The notes under the pieces were generated by a model that saw only the letters and a list, made by a program, of their open reading frames with translations, made no database searches and was not told where the DNA came from. Both the position numbers and the translations under genes were made by a program. A stretch of 6,057 nucleotides of DNA from NCBI GenBank assembly GCA_947454695.1, contig CANGMW010000160.1, forward strand, positions 1 through 6,057. The letters run 5' to 3'. Source of the stretch: Comamonadaceae bacterium (GTDB taxonomy: Bacteria > Pseudomonadota > Gammaproteobacteria > Burkholderiales > Burkholderiaceae_C). Below are positions 1 through 6,057 of the stretch, in pieces (position 1 is the stretch's first letter; each line of letters starts with the position of its first letter).

Positions 1-809
1 GAGTGCAGGATGGACTTGTGGCAATTGCGGTCCACCACCACCACGTCGCCCGGCGCCACCGTGTGGTGCCACACCATCTTGTTGGAGGTGCTCGTGCCGT
101 TGGTCACAAAGTAGCAATGGTCGGCATTGAAGATGCGCGCCGCATTGCGCTCGCTCTCACCAATCGCGCCGTTGTGGTCGAGCAGCTGGCCCAGCTCTTC
201 TACCGCATTGCACACGTCGGCGCGCAGCATATTCTCGCCATAAAACTGGTGGTACATCTGACCCACCGGGCTTTTCAGAAAAGCCACCCCGCCCGAGTGC
301 CCCGGGCAGTGCCAGGAATAAGAGCCGTCTTCTGCGTAGTCGAGCAGCGCTTTGAAAAACGGCGGCTGAACCCCTTCCAGGTAACTTTTGGCCTCACGGA
401 TGATGTGGCGCGCCACAAATTCCGGGGTGTCTTCAAACATGTGGATGAAGCCGTGCAGTTCGCGCAGGATGTCATTGGGCAGGTGGCGCGAGGTTTTGGT
501 CTCGCCATAGATGTACAGCGGCACATCGGCGTTTTTGCGGCGAACCTCGTCAATGAAGCTGCGCAAATTCAAAACAGCCGGGTCCAAATCGGGCCCGGGC
601 GTGAATTCCTCGTCGTCAATCGACAAAATAAAGGCACTGGCCCGACTTTGCTGTTGGGCAAATTGGCTCAGATCCCCATAACTGGTCACACCAAGCACTT
701 CAAACCCTTCAGACTCAATGGCCTGGGCCAATGCACGAATCCCCAGCCCGGAGGTGTTTTCAGAGCGAAAGTCTTCATCGATGATGACAATGGGGAAGCG
801 AAATTTCAT
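1..809 (-). CDS. Orn/Lys/Arg decarboxylase family protein, N-terminal part (3' end beyond window)
   Basis: PLP-dependent (fold type I) basic amino-acid decarboxylase, cytosolic, converting ornithine, lysine or arginine to a polyamine-type amine. The 269 visible residues begin MKFRFPIVIIDEDFRSE, an N-terminal flavodoxin-like wing domain over about residues 1-130 that is typical of the large bacterial enzymes. The PLP domain follows: SWHCPGHSGG (165-174), then YGENMLRADV (190-199), then the phosphate-binding TNGTSTSNK (236-244), and DRNCHKS (260-266). The catalytic lysine region lies off the window; family members are usually about 700-770 residues, so roughly one third is visible. The ATG is supported by GGAG six bases upstream and by the wing domain starting immediately. 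It lies 107 bases downstream of the AMP-binding gene stop, with no clear terminator between them. Substrate choice cannot be read from this part. Family assignment is firm; ornithine versus lysine versus arginine is open. Confidence 0.93.
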   Translation of the reverse strand, partial: MKFRFPIVIIDEDFRSENTSGLGIRALAQAIESEGFEVLGVTSYGDLSQFAQQQSRASAFILSIDDEEFTPGPDLDPAVLNLRSFIDEVRRKNADVPLYIYGETKTSRHLPNDILRELHGFIHMFEDTPEFVARHIIREAKSYLEGVQPPFFKALLDYAEDGSYSWHCPGHSGGVAFLKSPVGQMYHQFYGENMLRADVCNAVEELGQLLDHNGAIGESERNAARIFNADHCYFVTNGTSTSNKMVWHHTVAPGDVVVVDRNCHKSILH

Positions 810-815
810 GTAAAG

Positions 816-819
816 CTCC
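816..819 (-). promoter_or_regulatory. Shine-Dalgarno of the decarboxylase gene
   Basis: GGAG on the minus strand with six bases (CTTTAC) before the ATG at 809. It fixes the start of the decarboxylase reading frame. No convincing -35/-10 pair was found in the 107 bases upstream, so it is unknown whether this gene has its own promoter or is read from the AMP-binding gene. Confidence 0.75.
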
Positions 820-916
820 AAGCGGGCATGAAAAAATTGAAATGCAGGCGCGAAGTGTAATGACTATTTGACGCTTAGCCATTCACCCCTTGGGGACGGA
901 GTACAAAAAACTTAAC

Positions 917-2362
917 TTAATCCAACATCTGCCTGAGTTTTAGCCGTTCCACCTTGCCCGTTGCCGTGCGCGGTATGACGTTCACCGCCTGAACCACCAC
1001 AAAGGCGCTGAACCCTTTGAGGGTGGCCGCGACATGCGCTTGCATTTTTTCGACGGCTTTGTCTTCATTGGGAACAATCGCAATTGCGATCAAGTCGCGC
1101 GTTGCGCCAGAGGTTTTCATGACCATGGCCACATCGCTAAGGTAAGGCAGTTTTTTGTATTCGGCCTCCATGCTGGCCGGATTAACTTTGACCCCCCCCA
1201 TATTGAGTAAATCATCCTGACGGCCTACAAGTTTGAGTAAACCCTGCTCAGTGATTTGTCCTAAATCGCCAGGCCAGAACCAGCCATCTTTGAAATTTTC
1301 AGACTGTGGGCTCTGCGTATCAACATAGTTGTGCGCCATGTGCGCGGTTTTGATTCGAACATGTCCCTCAATGCCTTGGTCAAGACGATTTCCAAACTCA
1401 TCGCAGATGTCCAGTTCCACGCCGGGAAGAATCAACAAGCCCACGTCCACCATGTCGCGTCGACGTATTCCTATGAATCCGACTTCATTGGTCCCGTACA
1501 TGTCCACTACATCATGCGCAATGGTGTCCAATGCCCAATCAAAATGGGCAGCGGGAACAGCCCCTCCAAAAACCGTCAGCATCATTTTTGGGGCCTGGAT
1601 AGCCGTGCCCCCTTTCATTTGCAAAATGGATGTCAGCTCAATTGGAAGTAAGGTGGCATGCGTGACCCGGTAACGCTGCCAGGCATCTCGGAATGAGATC
1701 GCGTCATTCAACACAACAGCGCCCCCTGCGCGGATACAAGCCGTGGCCGTTGCGTACATGCCGCCGACAGAAAATGGTGCATTGATCCAGCAGACGCTTT
1801 GAGGTTCGTAATTGCAAAACCAACTCCACCGCGCCACCCAACCTTCAAACATATTGCGATTCAGTGCAATGCGTTTGGGCAAGCCCGTTGTCCCCGAAGT
1901 TTTAAGCATGCGTAGCGTGTCCGACAACGCGTATTGAACTGGCCCATTCGTTTGCCGAGTGCTTGAGGCGTCAGCTAATAAAAGTTGTCGATCTATGCAA
2001 ACTGTCCTGATGGGCTTGTTGGACTTCGTTTTTTCAGTGCAAAGAATCAAACTCGCAGGCCACAGTTCTGCTTTTAGCGTGACGTGCTCAACAGCAGCAA
2101 CAGAAGAAGAGCAAAGTCCTACATTCTCCAACCCCAAAAGCACAAGCCAATTCAAGTAAAGATCATCGATGCACACTTCTACGACCGATTGCTTGCTGCA
2201 ATCAGCCGTAAGCCCGGCCAAATAGTTGGTCACGGTTTTCAGGTCAGCATTCAAGCGCGCATAACTGATGTCTTCATTTGCGCAATGCAAAGCCCAACGT
2301 CCTGGACGTACAGCGGCATGGAACTCAATGAGTTGCGAGGTGGTTGGTAGTGCGCTGTCCAT
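917..2362 (-). CDS. Stand-alone AMP-dependent synthetase/ligase (ANL superfamily adenylate-forming enzyme)
   Basis: Activates a carboxylic acid with ATP to an acyl-adenylate, normally followed by transfer to CoA or a carrier-protein thiol; cytosolic. The 481 residues carry the superfamily motifs in order: P-loop KTSGTTGLPK (154-163), A5-type YGTNE (289-293), A7-type GDLGQ (365-369), hinge GRQDDLLNMGG (380-390), and C-terminal PRTATGK (464-470) with the expected catalytic Lys470. The length is slightly short but complete (family usually about 480-560), with no signal peptide or fused carrier domain. The ATG at 2362 was chosen because the domain begins just after it and GGAA lies five bases upstream; longer in-frame extensions run through a terminator hairpin and a tRNA. 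Rows sampled here are about 42-53% GC, against 58-67% for rows sampled in pepA and the decarboxylase gene. No partner gene is adjacent, so the acid substrate is unknown. Fatty, aryl and amino acid ligases all remain possible. Confidence 0.93.
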   Translation of the reverse strand: MDSALPTTSQLIEFHAAVRPGRWALHCANEDISYARLNADLKTVTNYLAGLTADCSKQSVVEVCIDDLYLNWLVLLGLENVGLCSSSVAAVEHVTLKAELWPASLILCTEKTKSNKPIRTVCIDRQLLLADASSTRQTNGPVQYALSDTLRMLKTSGTTGLPKRIALNRNMFEGWVARWSWFCNYEPQSVCWINAPFSVGGMYATATACIRAGGAVVLNDAISFRDAWQRYRVTHATLLPIELTSILQMKGGTAIQAPKMMLTVFGGAVPAAHFDWALDTIAHDVVDMYGTNEVGFIGIRRRDMVDVGLLILPGVELDICDEFGNRLDQGIEGHVRIKTAHMAHNYVDTQSPQSENFKDGWFWPGDLGQITEQGLLKLVGRQDDLLNMGGVKVNPASMEAEYKKLPYLSDVAMVMKTSGATRDLIAIAIVPNEDKAVEKMQAHVAATLKGFSAFVVVQAVNVIPRTATGKVERLKLRQMLD

Positions 2363-2382
2363 GGCAGTTCCAAAAAATAGGC

Positions 2383-2411
2383 AAAAAAAATGCGCCAGAA
2401 GGCGCATTTTT
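2383..2411 (-). terminator. Rho-independent terminator after tRNA-Ser (potentially bidirectional)
   Basis: Perfect 7-bp stem (2390-2396 with 2401-2407, ATGCGCC/GGCGCAT) with an AGAA loop, flanked by seven A on the left and four to five T on the right of the plus strand. Read on the minus strand it ends in a run of seven T, an ideal intrinsic terminator 10 bases after the tRNA 3' end. The near symmetry means it could also stop plus-strand transcription. The next gene's ATG is only 20 bases beyond it. Confidence 0.85.
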
Positions 2412-2420
2412 ACCGCATGG

Positions 2421-2511
<91 letters not shown>

Positions 2512-2521
2512 GAAGCCTCTT

Positions 2522-2527
2522 AGTTTA
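2522..2527 (-). promoter_or_regulatory. Possible -10 element of the tRNA-Ser promoter
   Basis: TAAACT on the minus strand, ending 10 bases before the tRNA 5' end, matches the sigma-70 -10 consensus at four of six positions and would give a very short 5' leader. The hexamer at the matching -35 spacing (CCGGAG) does not resemble TTGACA, so the call rests on position and on the need for a promoter between the upstream terminator and the tRNA. Confidence 0.3.
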
Positions 2528-2562
2528 ACCGAGCTTGGGCCCTTCTCCGGTGCGTCACCCAT

Positions 2563-2591
2563 AAAAAAGGCGCCGATATGCTCGGCGCCTT
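2563..2591 (-). terminator. Rho-independent terminator of the LivJ-type gene
   Basis: Stem GGCGCCGA/TCGGCGCC (2569-2576 with 2582-2589), loop of five bases, extended by two A-T pairs at its base. On the minus strand it is followed by six T (complement of 2563-2568). It starts 21 bases after the stop codon of the substrate-binding protein gene and ends its transcript before the tRNA. Confidence 0.9.
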
Positions 2592-2612
2592 CTTCGGAGT
2601 AAGGTTTTTTGC

Positions 2613-3776
2613 TTATCGCACGACCGCGATTTGCACGCGCTGGCCACCCCGGTAGGTCCAAAGCGTCAAAGCACCGTTTTTAATGTCGCCCTTCTCGTCA
2701 AAAGAAATCGGGCCGGACACACCTTGATAGCCCTGGGTGGCGGCCAACACCGGCAAATACTTAGCCGGGTCTGACGAGTTCGCTTTGACCATGGCGGCCA
2801 CCATCAACTTGGTAGCGTCATAGACGTAGGGGGCATACAGTTTGACTTCATCATTGAACTTGGCTTTGTAGCGAGCCCGGAAGTCGTCCATGCCGGCTTT
2901 GGATTCGCCCTCGACCCCGCCCGCTTCAGCACACACCACGCGGTCGTCGCCTAAACCCTCCGCGGCGAGTCGGATCAGGTCCGCCGTACAAATGCCGTCG
3001 CCACCCATGAATTTGGCTTTGACGCCCAACGCGCTCATTTGTTTGAGCATGGGTCCGCCGACGGCATCCATGCCACCAAAGAAGATCACATCAGGCGATT
3101 TGGCTTTGATAGATGTCAGGATGGCGTTGAAGTCACTGGCCTTGTCATTGGTGAATTCTTTGGCAACCACCTTGGCGCCTGCGGCTTCGGCGGCCTTGGT
3201 GAACTCTTCTGCAACGCCTTGGCCGTAGGCGGTACGGTCATCGATGATGGCCACGGTTTTGGCTTGCAGCTTTTGCACGGCATATTTGCCCAATGTGCTG
3301 CCCAAGTGCACGTCATCGGCCACCAAGCGGAAGGCTGTTTTAAAACCTTGTCGCGTGTATTTGGGGTTGGTGGCTGAGGGGGAAATCTGGGGGATGCCTG
3401 CATCGTTGTAAATCTTGGAGGCCGGAATGGTGGTGCCGGAATTCAAGTGTCCAATGATGCCGGCCACTTTGGCGTCGACCAACTTTTGCGCGACAGAGGT
3501 GCCCTGTTTGGGGTCACTGGCATCGTCTTCGGTGAGCAAGGTCAGCGTCACTTTTTTGCCGTCGATCATCACGCCAGTCGCATTGAGTTCATCAATGGCC
3601 ATGCGGGCGCCGTTTTCGTTGTCACGGCCCAAGTGGGCGATGGGGCCGCTGATCGGCCCCACATGGCCGATTGTGACCACGCCGTCATCCTTTTTGGCGC
3701 AGCCTGAAAACACCGCTGCGACAGCAACGGTTACAGCCCACAAAGACACGGCATTAGCGATTTTTTTGTACTGCAT
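2613..3776 (-). CDS. Branched-chain amino acid-type ABC transporter substrate-binding lipoprotein (LivJ/LivK family)
   Basis: Periplasmic binding protein of the Leu/Ile/Val-binding family (Peripla_BP_6 fold), delivering an amino acid or related small molecule to an inner-membrane ABC permease. The 387 residues start with a lysine-bearing n-region (K4, K5), a hydrophobic core and a lipobox FSGC ending at Cys26, so the mature protein is probably lipid-anchored. Family hallmarks follow: VTIGHVGPISGPIAHLG (34-50), GHLNSGTTIPASKIY (109-123), which includes the ligand-contacting SGTT, ISPSATNP (131-138), RTAYGQGVAEEF (181-192) and the C-lobe YAPYVYDAT (314-322). The ATG at 3776 was preferred to an in-frame TTG at 3788 because GGAG lies six bases before it and the signal peptide begins there. 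No livHMGF genes are in the window, so it may be an orphan receptor served by a transporter elsewhere. The exact ligand is not readable. Confidence 0.93.
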   Translation of the reverse strand: MQYKKIANAVSLWAVTVAVAAVFSGCAKKDDGVVTIGHVGPISGPIAHLGRDNENGARMAIDELNATGVMIDGKKVTLTLLTEDDASDPKQGTSVAQKLVDAKVAGIIGHLNSGTTIPASKIYNDAGIPQISPSATNPKYTRQGFKTAFRLVADDVHLGSTLGKYAVQKLQAKTVAIIDDRTAYGQGVAEEFTKAAEAAGAKVVAKEFTNDKASDFNAILTSIKAKSPDVIFFGGMDAVGGPMLKQMSALGVKAKFMGGDGICTADLIRLAAEGLGDDRVVCAEAGGVEGESKAGMDDFRARYKAKFNDEVKLYAPYVYDATKLMVAAMVKANSSDPAKYLPVLAATQGYQGVSGPISFDEKGDIKNGALTLWTYRGGQRVQIAVVR

Positions 3777-3782
3777 GAAACA

Positions 3783-3786
3783 CTCC
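3783..3786 (-). promoter_or_regulatory. Shine-Dalgarno deciding the LivJ-type start
   Basis: GGAG on the minus strand, six bases upstream of the ATG at 3776. It overlaps the alternative upstream TTG codon at 3786-3788, which makes that TTG an unlikely start. The 99-base gap upstream shows no clear terminator and no good -35/-10 pair, so readthrough from the holC cluster and an internal promoter are both possible. Confidence 0.75.
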
Positions 3787-3875
3787 AACTGGGTTGAAAA
3801 CTCACCTCGAAATACTAAACCACTCCATCAGAAGCCTATCTAAGCCGGCCAAGGGCGTCGCGCCATCAGGGAAAT

Positions 3876-4175
3876 TTAACGAAAAGCATTCGGTACCGAA
3901 GGTGCCCCCGTCGTTGGCGGCGCGTCGCCAGCTTCATTCGCCATGTCGCGCACAAGGGCTTGAATACGCTCACGCAAGAGGGGCCTTAAGGCATTCAACT
4001 GCGCTTGCACCAGCTCATCTACGACGAGAACCAGATTCTCTGCAAGGCGAGACTGAAAGTCGTTTGTCATCGGTTTCCAGTGCGGGTGGGAACCTGGACC
4101 GGGCACGACGGACTCCCCCACCACATGGGTCAATGTAGGAATTCCTTTGAGCACTGTGGGCGGAATCGCTGGCAT
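3876..4175 (-). CDS. Small uncharacterised protein translationally coupled to holC
   Basis: 99 residues, function unknown. The N-terminus is proline-rich with IPTLTHVVGESVVPGPG (12-28). A charged, heptad-like stretch, about residues 37-81, probably forms a long amphipathic helix (for example RLAENLVLVVDELV, 43-56). The C-terminus, about 84-97, is a flexible Pro/Thr/Ala tail. There is no signal peptide or membrane segment, so it is probably cytosolic. The ATG overlaps the holC TGA by one base (TGATG) and is preceded by AAGGGAG seven bases away within holC, so translation and co-expression are credible. The IPTLT-type motif and the place after holC recall the DUF2486 group of short Burkholderia proteins; that is an unverified memory-based suggestion. 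A role connected with the replication clamp loader would be inference from position only. Confidence 0.8.
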   Translation of the reverse strand: MPAIPPTVLKGIPTLTHVVGESVVPGPGSHPHWKPMTNDFQSRLAENLVLVVDELVQAQLNALRPLLRERIQALVRDMANEAGDAPPTTGAPSVPNAFR

Positions 4176-4609
4176 CAGGTAGCTCCCTTGAGGTTCAAAT
4201 CGTGGCGCGTGAGCTGATAGCCCAGCGCGGTGTACTGTTTCCAGCGCACCCGGGCTGATTGCCGATCAGTATCGTCCAGACTGACCACATCAATCAGTCT
4301 TTCAAATTGATCGAACCCTTCAGGGACGTCGTGCCCAAGATTGAGCAAAACTTGGCGATGGGGCGCTTGCGTCACCGACTCACTCAGCACGACGGGTGTC
4401 GCCGCAAGAACTTCTGCAGACGCGGACGCAAGTGCGTGGGGCACAAATTCTTGAGCCGAAAAAGTCCACAGCAATGCGTCCAGGTGCTCCAAATCATGCG
4501 CCTGCGCTGTCACCACGACTTGCGAGCCACTTGCCACCGCTTTGCGCAACAAGCGACAAGCGTAGGCCAGCTTGTCGGGGGCGTTGAAGTGAAAAGCAAC
4601 GTCAGTCAC
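4175..4609 (-). CDS. holC: DNA polymerase III chi subunit
   Basis: Accessory subunit of the replicative polymerase clamp loader. In E. coli, chi binds psi and the SSB C-terminus, linking the holoenzyme to SSB-coated lagging strand. The 144 residues agree with the E. coli length (147) and show its recognisable blocks: LDALLW (43-48) followed by FVPHAL (55-60), corresponding to LDEALW and FVPHNL in E. coli, and C-terminal RWKQYTALGY (122-131), corresponding to ERYKAYRVAGF. I chose the GTG at 4609 (VTDVAFHF) because the family N-terminus begins there; an in-frame ATG 57 codons upstream lies inside pepA and encodes unrelated sequence. The start is 14 bases after the pepA stop with only a weak ribosome site, suggesting reinitiation after pepA. 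The pepA-holC order is conserved with E. coli, where valS follows; here a small unknown gene follows instead. Confidence 0.93.
   Translation of the reverse strand: MTDVAFHFNAPDKLAYACRLLRKAVASGSQVVVTAQAHDLEHLDALLWTFSAQEFVPHALASASAEVLAATPVVLSESVTQAPHRQVLLNLGHDVPEGFDQFERLIDVVSLDDTDRQSARVRWKQYTALGYQLTRHDLNLKGAT
4183..4189 (-). promoter_or_regulatory. Shine-Dalgarno of the small gene, inside the holC 3' end
   Basis: AAGGGAG on the minus strand, seven bases before the ATG at 4175 and within the last codons of holC. Together with the TGATG stop/start overlap it supports real translation of the 99-residue protein and coupling to holC. Confidence 0.75.
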
Positions 4610-4623
4610 GGGTATGCGACTAC

Positions 4624-6057
4624 TTACGGCTTCGTTCGGGCGCGAGAAACGGCTTGGGTGGCCTTCGCAGTGGAAGCGCTGTGGAGTAAAAAGTCCATCA
4701 GCAATCCCACAGGCCGACCCGTCGCGCCCTTGGCTAAACCGTTTTTCCAAGCGGTGCCGGCAATGTCCAGGTGAGCCCACTCAAATTTGCCAGCAAAGCG
4801 CTGCAAAAACTTGGCGGCGGTGATGGCCCCGCCTGCACGGCCGCCCACATTGGCCACATCGGCAAAGTTGGACTTCAGACCCTCGGCATATTCTTCATCC
4901 AGCGGCAAGCGCCAGCACAAGTCCATAGACGCCTCACCAGACGCCATGAGCTTGGTGGCCAGGGTATCGCTGGTTGAGAAAAGCCCGCTGCGAATTTGGC
5001 CCAGTGCAATCGCGCAAGCACCGGTCAGCGTGGCGATGTCCACCACGGCACGGGGTTTGAAGCGCTCAGCATAGGTCAGGGCATCACACAGGATCAATCG
5101 CCCTTCTGCGTCGGTGTTGAGAATTTCAATGGTTTGACCGCTCATGCTGGTCACCACATCGCCCGGCTTGATGGCATGGCCATCGGGCATGTTTTCGCAT
5201 GAAGGAATCAGCCCCACAACGTTGATCGCTGGTTTGTATTCGCCCAGAGCGCGAAACACCCCCAAGACGCTGGCAGCACCCGACATATCAAATTTCATCT
5301 CGTCCATTTCGGGCGCCGGTTTGAGGGAGACACCCCCAGTGTCAAAGGTAATGCCTTTGCCGACAAGCACGGTCGGCGCCTGCGATTTGGCTGCACCGTT
5401 GTACTGCAAGACGATGAAACGAAGCGGCTGGGACGAGCCTTGTGACACCGCCATGAACGAGCCCATGCCCAGTTTTTCCACCTCTTTGGGGCCGAGGACC
5501 TGGCAACTGATGTTGGGAAGACGCGCCAGCGAGCGGGCTGCTTGCGCCAGCATGGTGGGCGTGGCGTGGTTGGCCGGCCGGTTAGCCCATTCCTTGGCCA
5601 TTTCAATGCCCGAAACTTCGGCGACAGCTTGGGCAAACATGGTTTTAACGCTGCTGGTCTGCGACACCCCTAGGGTGATGCGCGCCAGTTGGCGGCTCTC
5701 CACCTTGGTTTTGGTGGTGGTGTACACATAGCTGGCATCGGCCACGGCCAGAATGGCCGCCCGCAAGGCGTCAGGCTTGGGCTGCTCTATGAAGCAGATG
5801 AGCATTTTTTTGACGCCAGGGGTCCAAGTCTTCACCGCCTGCGTGGCCGCGGCGACGGCCTGGCGCACCTGTTTGGCGGTGCCCTCGCCTATTCCTACCA
5901 ACAGGGTTCGAGCGGCTTGGGTTTGGGCTGCGCGGTACAAGCTGAGCAGGCGCGCAGGTTTGGTTTCTAAATCACCCGCTTTGATGGCTTGCCCAATCAA
6001 AGCGGACAAGTCGTCTTTACCGGGTTTAAAGTTGCTGGGTACTAAGACGACCAATAC
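4624..6057 (-). CDS. pepA: Leucyl aminopeptidase (M17 family, cytosol aminopeptidase), 5' end beyond window
   Basis: Two-metal aminopeptidase that removes N-terminal residues, preferably leucine, from peptides; cytosolic, hexameric in the family. The 477 visible residues, numbered from the codon at 6055-6057, include the M17 signature NTDAEGRL (314-321). All five metal ligands are present: Lys234, Asp239, Asp257, Asp316 and Glu318. The catalytic Lys246 and Arg320 are also there. Their spacing is identical to E. coli PepA (K270, D275, D293, D352, E354, K282, R356). That alignment implies about 35 N-terminal residues missing to the right of the window; the TTG at 6054 is an internal Leu codon (VLVVLVPSNF), not a start. 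The C-terminus carries a short Ala/Thr/Lys/Arg-rich tail of roughly ten residues beyond the E. coli end. E. coli PepA also binds DNA (Xer recombination, carAB control); whether this one does cannot be judged. It heads the pepA-holC-small gene cluster. Confidence 0.97.
   Translation of the reverse strand, partial: VLVVLVPSNFKPGKDDLSALIGQAIKAGDLETKPARLLSLYRAAQTQAARTLLVGIGEGTAKQVRQAVAAATQAVKTWTPGVKKMLICFIEQPKPDALRAAILAVADASYVYTTTKTKVESRQLARITLGVSQTSSVKTMFAQAVAEVSGIEMAKEWANRPANHATPTMLAQAARSLARLPNISCQVLGPKEVEKLGMGSFMAVSQGSSQPLRFIVLQYNGAAKSQAPTVLVGKGITFDTGGVSLKPAPEMDEMKFDMSGAASVLGVFRALGEYKPAINVVGLIPSCENMPDGHAIKPGDVVTSMSGQTIEILNTDAEGRLILCDALTYAERFKPRAVVDIATLTGACAIALGQIRSGLFSTSDTLATKLMASGEASMDLCWRLPLDEEYAEGLKSNFADVANVGGRAGGAITAAKFLQRFAGKFEWAHLDIAGTAWKNGLAKGATGRPVGLLMDFLLHSASTAKATQAVSRARTKP

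Noticed and set aside
3..860. Long plus-strand open frame of 285 codons at the left edge
   Set aside because: It is the antisense shadow of the Orn/Lys/Arg decarboxylase, whose minus-strand frame shows clear family motifs; the plus-strand product is His/Val-rich with no recognisable domain.
810..916. Promoter or terminator in the gap between the AMP-binding and decarboxylase genes
   Set aside because: CCCCTTGGGG forms at most a tiny hairpin without a T run, and -10-like words (TACACT, TCAAAT) lack a -35 at the right spacing.
3777..3875. Promoter or terminator in the gap upstream of the LivJ-type gene
   Set aside because: GGCGCGACGCC gives only a 4-bp stem with no T run, and TAGTAT has no plausible -35 partner, so nothing could be called beyond the ribosome site.
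4610..4780. Upstream extension of holC by 57 codons to an ATG at 4780
   Set aside because: The extra sequence lies within the coding region of pepA in another frame and does not resemble any chi N-terminus.
4259..5731. Plus-strand frames of 93-195 codons opposite pepA and holC
   Set aside because: They are antisense shadows in GC-rich coding sequence, with no domain signatures, and lie fully opposite well-supported genes.

Overview
The window looks like ordinary chromosome from a betaproteobacterium of the order Burkholderiales, most likely a Comamonadaceae-type genome (Rhodoferax/Polaromonas/Acidovorax-like). This is inferred from protein character, from moderately high GC in most genes, and from the order pepA-holC-small ORF-LivJ-type binding protein-tRNA-Ser-Orn/Lys/Arg decarboxylase. 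Every supported gene lies on the minus strand, so transcription runs from high to low coordinates. No gene-free stretch exceeds about 110 bases.

In transcription order, the right part (6057 to 3876) is a compact cluster. It holds leucyl aminopeptidase PepA (5' end cut by the window edge), then after 14 bases the DNA polymerase III chi subunit HolC on a GTG start, then a 99-residue uncharacterised protein whose ATG overlaps the holC stop by one base and which has its own Shine-Dalgarno inside holC. After a 99-base gap comes a complete LivJ/LivK-type substrate-binding lipoprotein gene (3776 to 2613), closed by a strong intrinsic terminator. No permease or ATPase genes for this transporter are present.

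The centre holds a tRNA-Ser(GGA) gene with encoded CCA (2511 to 2422). It is insulated by one hairpin terminator upstream and a second just downstream. Only about 20 bases beyond that second terminator starts a 481-residue stand-alone adenylate-forming (AMP-binding) enzyme (2362 to 917). Its sampled base composition is clearly lower in GC than most neighbouring rows, so it may be an accessory insertion next to the tRNA. The left edge holds the N-terminal 269 residues of a PLP-dependent Orn/Lys/Arg decarboxylase (polyamine or acid-stress metabolism), cut off by the window start.

The genes do not form one pathway. They are housekeeping functions (peptide turnover, replication, translation, amino-acid uptake, polyamine synthesis) plus one acyl-activating enzyme of unknown substrate. 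I found no CRISPR array, transposase, phage gene or clearly new multi-gene system. The points most worth a second look are the promoter and origin of the AMP-binding gene and the small protein coupled to holC.
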